DNA of 8,931 nt from Alphaproteobacteria bacterium (lineage in GTDB: Bacteria; Pseudomonadota; Alphaproteobacteria; Rhodobacterales; Rhodobacteraceae): positions 1-8,931 of the forward strand of contig JAUHZL010000092.1 in the NCBI GenBank assembly GCA_030425945.1, read 5' to 3'. Under the pieces are notes generated by a model. That model was not told the origin of the DNA. It saw only the letters and a program-made list of their open reading frames with translations, and did no database searches. Of this stretch, positions 1 through 5,220 are shown piece by piece. The translations under genes and the position numbers were made by a program. Positions within the stretch are counted from its first letter, which is position 1; every line of letters starts with the position of its first letter.

Positions 1-90
1 ATCGGCGCGCGGCTCGGCGTCGTTCACGAGGTCGGCCGACACGTCGAGCCGTTCGAGATCGCGCCCGGTGGAACGGTAGGCAAAGAGCAT
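1..90 (-). CDS. N-terminal fragment of an unidentified gene downstream of phnK (partial, possibly CorA-like)
   Basis: The first 30 codons of a minus-strand gene that leaves the window at base 1. The ATG lies one base after the phnK stop (TGA, one base, ATG), so it is very probably the next gene of the same transcript. An AGG-containing Shine-Dalgarno-like stretch sits at the end of phnK. The visible peptide begins MLFAYRSTGRDLERLD and is rich in acidic residues. It is not the start of PhnL, which is the usual gene after phnK and would show an ABC-transporter N-terminus. The opening is reminiscent of some CorA-type magnesium/cobalt channels, but 30 residues cannot establish that, so the function should be treated as unknown. 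Composition and codon use match the neighbours. Confidence 0.6.
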   Translation of the reverse strand, partial: MLFAYRSTGRDLERLDVSADLVNDAEPRAD

Positions 91-91
91 C

Positions 92-862
92 TCAGACCTG
101 CAGGACGGACGAGACGAGAAGCTGGGTATAGGCGTGCTGCGGATCGTCCAGCACCTGGTCGGTCAGACCGGTCTCGACCACGTGGCCGTCCTTCATCACC
201 ATCAGCCGGTGCGCCAGCAGACGGACCACGGCGAGGTCATGGGTGACGACGATGGCCGACAGGCCCATGTCGCGCACGAGCCCGCGCAGCAGGTCCAGAA
301 GCCGCGCCTGCACGGAGACGTCGAGGCCGCCGGTCGGTTCGTCCATGAACACGAGGCGCGGCCCCGACACGAGGTTCCGCGCGATCTGGAGGCGTTGCTG
401 CATCCCGCCCGAGAACTGGGTCGGCCGGTCGTCGATGCGGCCCGTGTCGATCTCGACCCGGCCCAGCCAGTCGGCGGCGGCGGCGCGGATGTCGCCGTAG
501 TGCCGGGCGCCGACGGACATCAGCCGCTCGCCCACGTTGCCCCCCGCGCTGACGCCCATCCGCAGCCCGTCGCGGGCGTGCTGGTGGACGAAGGCCCAGT
601 CGGTGCGGCCCAGCATCCGGCGCTCGGGCTCGGACATCGTGACGGTGTCGCGCGGCCCCTCGGCGCGGGTGTCGAACAGCACCTGCCCGGCATCGGGGGC
701 CTGATGCCCCGCGAGGCAGTTCAGCAGGGTGGACTTGCCGGAGCCGGATTCGCCGACGATGCCAAGTACCTCGCCGGGCCAGAGGTCGAAGCTGACGTCG
801 GCGCACCCGATCCGCGCGCCGTAGCGCTTGGTCAGGCTCCGGACGGACAGAAGCGGGGTCAT
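92..862 (-). CDS. phnK: PhnK, ABC-type ATPase of the C-P lyase complex
   Basis: Encodes 256 residues (E. coli PhnK has about 252). The protein is a cytoplasmic ABC ATPase that does not work in transport. In E. coli it docks on PhnJ of the PhnGHIJ core, and ATP turnover with PhnL is thought to open the complex. All nucleotide-binding motifs are present: Walker A GESGSGKST (residues 37-45), a Q-loop glutamine near 94, signature SGGMQ (151-155), Walker B LVFMDE (170-175) followed by the D-loop, and the switch histidine H208 in VVTHDL. The stretch around residues 90-125 is the PhnK-type insert that separates it from PhnL. The start was chosen at MTPLLSV because a GGGGAGG Shine-Dalgarno sits 4 bases upstream and the ATG overlaps the phnJ stop by 4 bases (ATGA). 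The same reading frame stays open upstream inside phnJ, but that part is not homologous to anything expected. Dipeptide-transporter ATPases share these motifs, but gene order settles the call. Confidence 0.96.
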   Translation of the reverse strand: MTPLLSVRSLTKRYGARIGCADVSFDLWPGEVLGIVGESGSGKSTLLNCLAGHQAPDAGQVLFDTRAEGPRDTVTMSEPERRMLGRTDWAFVHQHARDGLRMGVSAGGNVGERLMSVGARHYGDIRAAAADWLGRVEIDTGRIDDRPTQFSGGMQQRLQIARNLVSGPRLVFMDEPTGGLDVSVQARLLDLLRGLVRDMGLSAIVVTHDLAVVRLLAHRLMVMKDGHVVETGLTDQVLDDPQHAYTQLLVSSVLQV

Positions 863-1698
863 GCGGCCTCCCCGCGCCGGGTGGCGCAGAAATCGGTGTC
901 GGAACAGACGAACATGCGCCCTCCCTCGTCGTCGACGATCACCTCGTCGAGGTAACTGGTCGTCGCCCCGCACAGCGCGCAGGGATGATCGGCCTTGGAC
1001 GGGTCGAAGGGGTGATCCTCGAAATCGAGGCTGACGACCTGCGTATAGGGCGGGATGGCGTAGATGCGTTGCTCGCGCCCGGCGCCGAACAGCTGGATCG
1101 CGGGCGAGTCGGACAGTTTCGGGTTGTCGAACTTCGGGATCGGCGAGGGGTCCATCACGTAGCGGTCCTCGACCTTGACCGGGTAGGCATAGCTGGTGGC
1201 GATGGTGCCGTGGCGGGCGATGTCCTCGTAGAGCTTCACGTGCATCAGGCCGTAATCCTCGAGCGCGTGCATCTTGCGGGTCTCGACCTCGGAGGGCTCG
1301 AGAAAGCGCAGCGGTTCCGGGATCGGCACCTGGTAGACGAGGATCTGGTCCTCGGTCAGCGGATGCTCGGGGATGCGGTGCCGGGTCTGGATCACGGTGG
1401 CGTCGGCGGTCGCCTCGGTCGTCTCGACCTCCGCCGTGCGCTGGAAGAAGCTGCGGATCGATACCGCGTTGGTGGTGTCGTCGGCGCCCTGGTCGATCAC
1501 CTTCAGGCGGTCTTCCGGCGTCAGGCAGGCCGCGGTGACCTGCACGCCGCCGGTGCCCCAGCCATAGGGCATCGGCATCTCGCGGCTGGCGAAGGGCACC
1601 TGGTAGCCGGGAATGGCGAGGCCCTTGAGCAGCGCGCGGCGGATCATCCGCTTCGTCTGTTCGTCGAGATAGGCGAAGTTGTAGGCGGTCTCGGTCAC
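859..1698 (-). CDS. phnJ: PhnJ, C-P lyase catalytic subunit (radical SAM)
   Basis: Encodes 279 residues, close to the E. coli length (281). The enzyme cleaves the C-P bond of 5-phosphoribosyl-1-phosphonates, giving an alkane and a ribose cyclic phosphate, using S-adenosylmethionine and a 4Fe-4S cluster. The cysteine pattern C240-x2-C243-x21-C265-x5-C271 is complete with the E. coli spacing: by family knowledge the first three ligate the cluster and the last is the proposed thiyl radical. G31, in AIPGYQVP, corresponds to the glycyl-radical glycine (G32 in E. coli). Conserved family blocks are visible, including PYGWGTGG, DQGADDTTNAVSIR, MDPSPIPKFDNPK and CSDTDFC. Translation starts at a GTG whose first bases overlap the TGA of the upstream HAD gene (GTGA), with a GGGGG Shine-Dalgarno a few bases before it. 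The end overlaps phnK by 4 bases. No sign of damage: this is a functional-looking lyase. Confidence 0.98.
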   Translation of the reverse strand: MTETAYNFAYLDEQTKRMIRRALLKGLAIPGYQVPFASREMPMPYGWGTGGVQVTAACLTPEDRLKVIDQGADDTTNAVSIRSFFQRTAEVETTEATADATVIQTRHRIPEHPLTEDQILVYQVPIPEPLRFLEPSEVETRKMHALEDYGLMHVKLYEDIARHGTIATSYAYPVKVEDRYVMDPSPIPKFDNPKLSDSPAIQLFGAGREQRIYAIPPYTQVVSLDFEDHPFDPSKADHPCALCGATTSYLDEVIVDDEGGRMFVCSDTDFCATRRGEAA

Positions 1699-2297
1699 AG
1701 GAGCCCCCGGTCGCTGAGCGCGGCCGCGAGCGCGTCGGGGCCGGTGAAATGGATGCCGTCCATGCCCACGGCACGGGCGCCGTCCACGTTATGCGGGCCG
1801 TCGTCGATGAAGACGCAGTCCTGCGGGGCAACGGCAGCCCGCGTGCAGAGCAGACGGAATATGCGGGGGTCAGGCTTGATCATGCCTTCTTGTCCCGAGA
1901 CGACGGTGACGCCGAACACCTCGGCGAGGCGGGGCTGGGCCAGCAGGCCGCGCGGCCAGGTCTCGGCGGACCAGTTGGTGATCGCATGCACGGGGGTGCC
2001 CTGCGCGCGCAGGCGGTCGAGGATGTCCCAGGTGCCCTCGATCCGGGTCTCCACGGTCTTCGGGTAGGCCTCGACGTAGGCGGCGAGGCGGCGCGCGTCG
2101 TCCGGGTCCGGCAGGGCGGCGGCGAGGTCGGCGAAGCGTTCGCCCGCGTCGGCCCGCAGGTTCAGGGCGCGGAAGTCGATGCGGGCCATGAAGGCCTCGA
2201 CCGCGTCCCGGCTGCCCAGCTCGTCCAGCCAGGCCAGATGCGGCTGCCAGTCGACCAGCACGCCGCCGATGTCGAACACCACGACCGAGGGGCTCAT
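1695..2297 (-). CDS. HAD-superfamily hydrolase embedded between phnI and phnJ
   Basis: Encodes 200 residues with the haloacid-dehalogenase-like fold expected of small cytoplasmic phosphatases. Motif I is VVVFDIGGVLVD with nucleophile D9; the position two residues later, usually Asp in phosphatases, is Gly11. Motif II is the AITN stretch with T107. Motif III is K141 in GMIKPDP. Motif IV is D165-D166 in VFIDD. The helical cap between residues 17 and about 100 fits subfamily I. The FDxGGVLVDW opening and TNWSAETW signature are typical of a common HAD-IA group that includes YihX-like sugar phosphatases. The start was chosen at MSPSVVV because its ATG overlaps the phnI stop by 4 bases and directly precedes motif I. 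The end overlaps phnJ by 4 bases, so the gene is translationally coupled to lyase subunits on both sides. The substrate is unknown. A role on a phosphorylated intermediate or by-product of C-P lyase is inference from position only. Confidence 0.92.
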   Translation of the reverse strand: MSPSVVVFDIGGVLVDWQPHLAWLDELGSRDAVEAFMARIDFRALNLRADAGERFADLAAALPDPDDARRLAAYVEAYPKTVETRIEGTWDILDRLRAQGTPVHAITNWSAETWPRGLLAQPRLAEVFGVTVVSGQEGMIKPDPRIFRLLCTRAAVAPQDCVFIDDGPHNVDGARAVGMDGIHFTGPDALAAALSDRGLL

Positions 2298-3385
2298 TCG
2301 GCGGCCTCCTGCCGGGTCGCAGCCTGCTCGGCCTCGCGGCGCAGCTTGCGGATCAGTTCCAGTTCGGACTGGAAGTCGACGTAGTGGGGCAGCTTGATGT
2401 GTTCGAGGAAGCCCGTCGCCTGGATGTTGTCGCCGTGATAGAGGACGAATTCTGCGTCCTGCGCGGGCACACCGGCGTCGTCCTCGCCCAGTTCCTTCCA
2501 GCGCAGCGCGCGGTCCACGAGGCTCATCGAGATCGCCTTGCGCTCGGACTGGCCGAGGACGAGGCCATAGCCGCGCGTGAACTGCGGCGGTTCGGTCTTC
2601 GAGCCGGTGAACTGGTTCACGGTCTCGCATTCGGTCACGATCATCTCGCCCAGCTCGATGGCGAAGCCCAGCTCGGGGATGTCCATCTCGACCTCGACGG
2701 TGCCGATCCGCAATTCGCCCACGAAGGCATGGGTGCGCCCGTAGCCGCGCTGGGTCGAGTAGGCCAGGCCGAGCAGGAAGCCTTCGTCCGCGCGGGCCAG
2801 CGATTGCAGGCGCAGCGGACGCTCGGCCGGCAGTTCCAGCGGCTGGCGGGTCAGGTCGGGCGGGGTGTCGTCGGTCGGCGCTTCCTGCTGGATCAGGCCT
2901 TCGCGGTTCAGGAACTCGACGATGTGCGGGGTGGGCTCGGTCCGCGGCTCGGCGCGCGGCGCCTCCGGGATCTCGCCCTCGGCCAGCAGCGCGAAGTCCA
3001 AGAGCCGGTGCGTGTAGTCGAAGGTCGGGCCGAGCACCTGCCCGCCCGGCGCGTCCTTGAAGGTCGCGCTGATCCGGCGGTCGCAGGTCATGGCGCCGGT
3101 GTCGATGGGCCGGGTGCTGCCGAAGCGGGGCAGGGTGGTGCGATAGGCGCGGATCAGGAAGATCGCCTCGATCAGGTCGCCGCGCGCCTGCTTGATCGCC
3201 AGCGCGGCGAGGTCGGGATCGTAGAGCGAGCCCTCGGCCATCACGCGGTCCACGGCGAGGCGAAGCTGGCTGCGGATCTGCGCGACGCTCAGTTCGGCGA
3301 TATCGGTATCGCCCCGGCGCTCCTCGGCGAGCCAGGCGTGGGCATTGGCAATGGCGCGCTCGCCGCCCTTGGTGGCCACATACAT
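2294..3385 (-). CDS. phnI: PhnI, nucleosidase/core subunit of C-P lyase
   Basis: Encodes 363 residues (E. coli PhnI about 354). PhnI is the largest subunit of the PhnGHIJ core and, with G, H and L, replaces the base of a purine nucleoside triphosphate by phosphonate to form ribose 1-phosphonate 5-triphosphate. Seen in sequence: the N-terminus MYVATKGGERAIANAHAWL, the block IKQARGDLIEAIFLIRAYRTT, the block GYGRTHAFVGELR, and near the C-terminus HGDNIQATGFLEHIKLPHY. Histidines 329 and 334 in the last block match, with identical spacing, the metal-binding pair reported for E. coli PhnI (H328 and H333). The middle section (about residues 145-205) is proline- and acid-rich and less conserved, probably a surface insert. 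The start is supported by GAGGG seven bases upstream and by the TGATG overlap with phnH. The same frame stays open upstream inside phnH, but that extension is not used. Confidence 0.97.
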   Translation of the reverse strand: MYVATKGGERAIANAHAWLAEERRGDTDIAELSVAQIRSQLRLAVDRVMAEGSLYDPDLAALAIKQARGDLIEAIFLIRAYRTTLPRFGSTRPIDTGAMTCDRRISATFKDAPGGQVLGPTFDYTHRLLDFALLAEGEIPEAPRAEPRTEPTPHIVEFLNREGLIQQEAPTDDTPPDLTRQPLELPAERPLRLQSLARADEGFLLGLAYSTQRGYGRTHAFVGELRIGTVEVEMDIPELGFAIELGEMIVTECETVNQFTGSKTEPPQFTRGYGLVLGQSERKAISMSLVDRALRWKELGEDDAGVPAQDAEFVLYHGDNIQATGFLEHIKLPHYVDFQSELELIRKLRREAEQAATRQEAAE

Positions 3386-3948
3386 CAGAGAACCCTCACG
3401 CTGCGGGGAAGTCCGGCAACCGTGCCGCCGGCCGTCAGGATCATGTCGAGCCCGCGCGGGAACAGCCGCCGGTTCGCCGTCAGGGCGGCCGTGTCGGGGA
3501 CCGAAAGCGCGACGGTGCCGTCGATGCCGGGTCCGGCCAGCGTTGTGCCGGTGTTGCTCAGCGCGTCCATCTCGACGATCAGGGTGGCCGAGCGGTCGGG
3601 ATACTGGTCGGTGCCGAGCGGGTAGCGGTCCAGCGGCAGCAGCGCGTCCCAGCGCCCGACGGCGAAGGCACAGTGCTCGGGCCCGGTCAGCGGCGCGCCG
3701 GTGTTGAAGGTCAACCAGTTGCGCACTGCGGGCGTATCGGCGGTCCCGGCGAGGAAGACCGGCGTTTCCGGATCGCACAGGGTCAGCAGGGTCAGGGCGG
3801 CGGCCTCCGATAGCGGCAGGGGCGCATCGGTGCCCTCCAGCGTGTAGAGCCGGCCGGGACGGGCCATGGCGTTCAGCAACACGCGGAAGGCGCGCGCGGC
3901 CTGTCGCGGCGGGTCGGTGAACCCGATGGTCAGCGCGGTGTCGGACAT
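3385..3948 (-). CDS. phnH: PhnH, C-P lyase core subunit
   Basis: Encodes 187 residues (E. coli PhnH about 194). This is a structural partner in the PhnGHIJ core, with a fold related to PLP-dependent transferases but no cofactor lysine, required for ribose 1-phosphonate formation. Family features are visible: an N-terminal helix ARAFRVLLNAMARPG (about residues 18-32), LTLLTLCDPETPVFL (52-66), the FNTGAPL stretch (81-87), LAGPGIDG (137-144), and the C-terminal FPRGLDMILTAGG followed by GLPRSVRV, which lines up with the end of E. coli PhnH. Its ATG shares one base with the phnG stop (TGATG) and its own stop shares one base with the phnI start, so translation is coupled on both sides. An AGAGG Shine-Dalgarno lies in the last codons of phnG. 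No oddities. Confidence 0.96.
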   Translation of the reverse strand: MSDTALTIGFTDPPRQAARAFRVLLNAMARPGRLYTLEGTDAPLPLSEAAALTLLTLCDPETPVFLAGTADTPAVRNWLTFNTGAPLTGPEHCAFAVGRWDALLPLDRYPLGTDQYPDRSATLIVEMDALSNTGTTLAGPGIDGTVALSVPDTAALTANRRLFPRGLDMILTAGGTVAGLPRSVRVL

Positions 3949-4400
3949 CAGTCTTCGCCTCTCACAAGCGTGAAGAACTCGACCTTCGTCGCGGCGGCTT
4001 TCGCGGCGCGGACCTGTTTCGCCTGCGCGCGCTCGGCGGCGAGCGGGTCGAGGACGGCGCGCCGCAGGTCAGGGGCGGCATCCGTCTGCATCAGCGCGTC
4101 GATCGTCGCGGCGAGGCGCGCGGCGTCGCGGTCTCGGCCTTGCACATAGCCGTGCCCGACCGCGCCACCCGGAAGACGGACCGAGCAGCGGGCGACCGTC
4201 ATTTCCCCGAGGTTGAAGCGCGCGCCGGTTCCGCCGGTCCGTCCGCGCACCATGACGGCGCCGATCTCGGGCGCACGGAGCAGGGTCACGTCCGGGTCGA
4301 GGCCGGTGGCGGCCCAGAGTGCTTTCAGCCGCTCGGCCGGGGCGGTGGCGAGCAGGCCGAGCCAGGCGCGGCGGTCCGGATCGGGGATCTGGGCTGTCAT
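3948..4400 (-). CDS. phnG: PhnG, C-P lyase core subunit and first gene of the lyase block
   Basis: Encodes 150 residues, the same length as E. coli PhnG. It is a small subunit of the PhnGHIJ core that contacts PhnI and supports nucleobase displacement. Conserved blocks: RAWLGLLA near residues 11-18, APEIGAVMVRGRTGGTGARF (43-62), the GEMTVARCSVRL stretch (65-76), GHGYVQGRD (82-90), and the C-terminal VEFFTLVRG (140-148). The start was chosen at MTAQIPDP because GAGGT lies 7 bases before this ATG. A longer frame beginning at a TTG (4437-4439) would run into the operator region and has no ribosome-binding site. phnG is the first gene of the lyase block and faces phnF across about 115 bp, so the promoter for G-H-I-HAD-J-K should lie in that gap. 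Confidence 0.96.
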   Translation of the reverse strand: MTAQIPDPDRRAWLGLLATAPAERLKALWAATGLDPDVTLLRAPEIGAVMVRGRTGGTGARFNLGEMTVARCSVRLPGGAVGHGYVQGRDRDAARLAATIDALMQTDAAPDLRRAVLDPLAAERAQAKQVRAAKAAATKVEFFTLVRGED

Positions 4401-4407
4401 GTTCGAC

Positions 4408-4412
4408 ACCTC
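4408..4412 (-). promoter_or_regulatory. phnG ribosome-binding site
   Basis: On the minus strand this reads GAGGT, seven bases before the phnG ATG (4398-4400). It is the main reason for choosing the 150-residue start over the longer TTG-initiated frame. Confidence 0.75.
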
Positions 4413-4416
4413 GCAA

Positions 4417-4449
4417 AGTTGTCGAAATATCCTATACAACTAGACAAGT
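4417..4449. promoter_or_regulatory. Candidate PhnF operator: three TTGT/ACAA half-sites between phnG and phnF
   Basis: In the divergent gap there is a perfect 6-bp inverted repeat, AGTTGT (4417-4422) and ACAACT (4436-4441), with a 13-bp spacer. A third half-site ACAAGT follows at 4444-4449. The last two also form a tandem 8-bp direct repeat, CTATACAA and CTAGACAA (4432-4447), differing at one base. The element CTAGACAA resembles half of the palindromes bound by HutC/GntR regulators of the PhnF and NagR (YvoA) type, which contain GT(A/C)TAGAC. The stretch is AT-rich compared with its surroundings, so it probably also contains promoter elements, but no clear -35/-10 pair could be assigned on either strand. 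Binding by the adjacent PhnF is inference. Confidence 0.5.
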
Positions 4450-4480
4450 CTCTGGCAGAAAGTCCGCTGAGAAACAAGAA

Positions 4481-4495
4481 CTCTTCCGTGAAGAG
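4481..4495. repeat. Short perfect inverted repeat in the phnF leader
   Basis: CTCTTC (4481-4486) and GAAGAG (4490-4495) form a perfect 6-bp stem with a 3-base loop CGT, ending 8 bases before the phnF Shine-Dalgarno. It has no T-run after it, so it is not a terminator. It could be a leader hairpin affecting phnF translation or a small DNA-binding site. Confidence 0.4.
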
Positions 4496-4503
4496 ATTGT
4501 GAC

Positions 4504-4509
4504 AGGGGG
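4504..4509 (+). promoter_or_regulatory. phnF ribosome-binding site (decides the start)
   Basis: AGGGGG ends directly against an ATG at 4510 but lies six bases before a second in-frame ATG at 4516. The second has the normal spacing, so the phnF start is placed at 4516 and the two extra codons (ML) are left out. Confidence 0.6.
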
Positions 4510-4515
4510 ATGCTC

Positions 4516-5220
4516 ATGCCGCGCACGGCGCTCTGGACGGCCATCGCCGATGCCCTGCGCAGCGAGATCGCGGCGGGGCGCTACCTGACCGGCGACCGCC
4601 TGCCGACCGAGGCCGATCTTTCGGCGCGGTTCGGGGTCAACCGGCATACCGTGCGCCGGGCCCTTGCGGCGCTGGCGGCCGAGGATCTGGTCCATGCCCG
4701 GCGGGGGGCCGGCGTCTATGTCTCGGCCAACGCGACGGACTATCCGCTGGGCCGCCGGGTGCGCTTTCACCAGAACCTGCTCGCGGCCGGGCGCACGCCT
4801 GCCAAGCGCGTGCTTTACGCCGAAACTCGCCCTGCCGATGCCCGCGAGGCCGAGGCGCTGGGCCTGACCGACGCCGCCCCCGTCCATGTCTACGAGGGGT
4901 TGTCGCTGGCCGACGAGCAGCCGGTCGCCCTGTTCCGGAGCGTGTTCCCGGCCGACCGCTTCCCCGGCCTGCTGGACCACATCCGCGAAACCGGGTCGGT
5001 CACGGCCGCGCTCAAGGCCTGCGGGCTTGCGGACTACACCCGGGCTTCCACCCGGATCACCGCCAAGCTGGCGACCGCGACGCAGGCGCATCACCTGAAA
5101 CTTCGCGAAGGCGCGCCGCTGATCCGGAGCGTTGCGATCAACGTCGATGCGCGGAAGCGCCCGGTTGAGTACGGGCGCACCTGGTTCGCGGGGGACAGGG
5201 TCACGCTGACGCTGACCTAG
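4516..5220 (+). CDS. phnF: PhnF, GntR-family (HutC subfamily) repressor of the phn genes
   Basis: Encodes 234 residues, typical for the family (about 240). A winged helix-turn-helix occupies residues 5-70: LWTAIADALRSEIAAGRY, then RLPTEADLSARFGVN and HTVRRALAALAAEDLV, then the wing ARRGAGVYV. A UTRA effector-binding domain follows (about 90-230), with FHQNLLAAGRTP at its start and the usual VEYGRTWFAGDRV near its end. In the family, PhnF represses phosphonate or phosphate-uptake operons and releases DNA upon binding a ligand; the ligand here cannot be read from the sequence. It is the only plus-strand gene in the window, transcribed away from phnG, so the shared gap probably serves both repression of the lyase block and autoregulation. 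Its TAG overlaps the opposing acyltransferase stop. An ATG two codons earlier (4510) is possible but poorly spaced from the ribosome-binding site. Confidence 0.93.
   Translation: MPRTALWTAIADALRSEIAAGRYLTGDRLPTEADLSARFGVNRHTVRRALAALAAEDLVHARRGAGVYVSANATDYPLGRRVRFHQNLLAAGRTPAKRVLYAETRPADAREAEALGLTDAAPVHVYEGLSLADEQPVALFRSVFPADRFPGLLDHIRETGSVTAALKACGLADYTRASTRITAKLATATQAHHLKLREGAPLIRSVAINVDARKRPVEYGRTWFAGDRVTLTLT

Noticed and set aside
134..955. Plus-strand 273-residue open frame opposite phnK
   Set aside because: Antisense shadow of a gene with complete ABC motifs; no ribosome-binding site or family feature.
863..1831. Upstream in-frame extension of phnK giving a 579-residue fusion protein
   Set aside because: The extension reads phnJ and part of the HAD gene in another frame, is extremely Arg/Pro-rich, and phnK has a good start with ribosome-binding site at 862.
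2384..3625. Plus-strand 413-residue open frame opposite phnI/phnH
   Set aside because: Antisense shadow of two well-supported genes; low-complexity Gly/Ala/Arg/Val composition and no recognisable domain.
3386..3778. N-terminal extension of phnI to 494 residues
   Set aside because: It overlaps phnH out of frame, has the arginine-rich composition of a high-GC shadow frame, and the 363-residue start matches the PhnI family N-terminus.
4401..4439. Longer phnG beginning at TTG (MYRIFRQLCEVSN)
   Set aside because: No ribosome-binding site, it would cross the putative operator, and the MTAQ start has GAGGT at the right distance and gives the family length.
4432..5094. Minus-strand 220-residue open frame opposite phnF
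   Set aside because: Antisense to phnF, which has a clear winged-helix and UTRA domain; the frame runs into the operator and shows no domain of its own.
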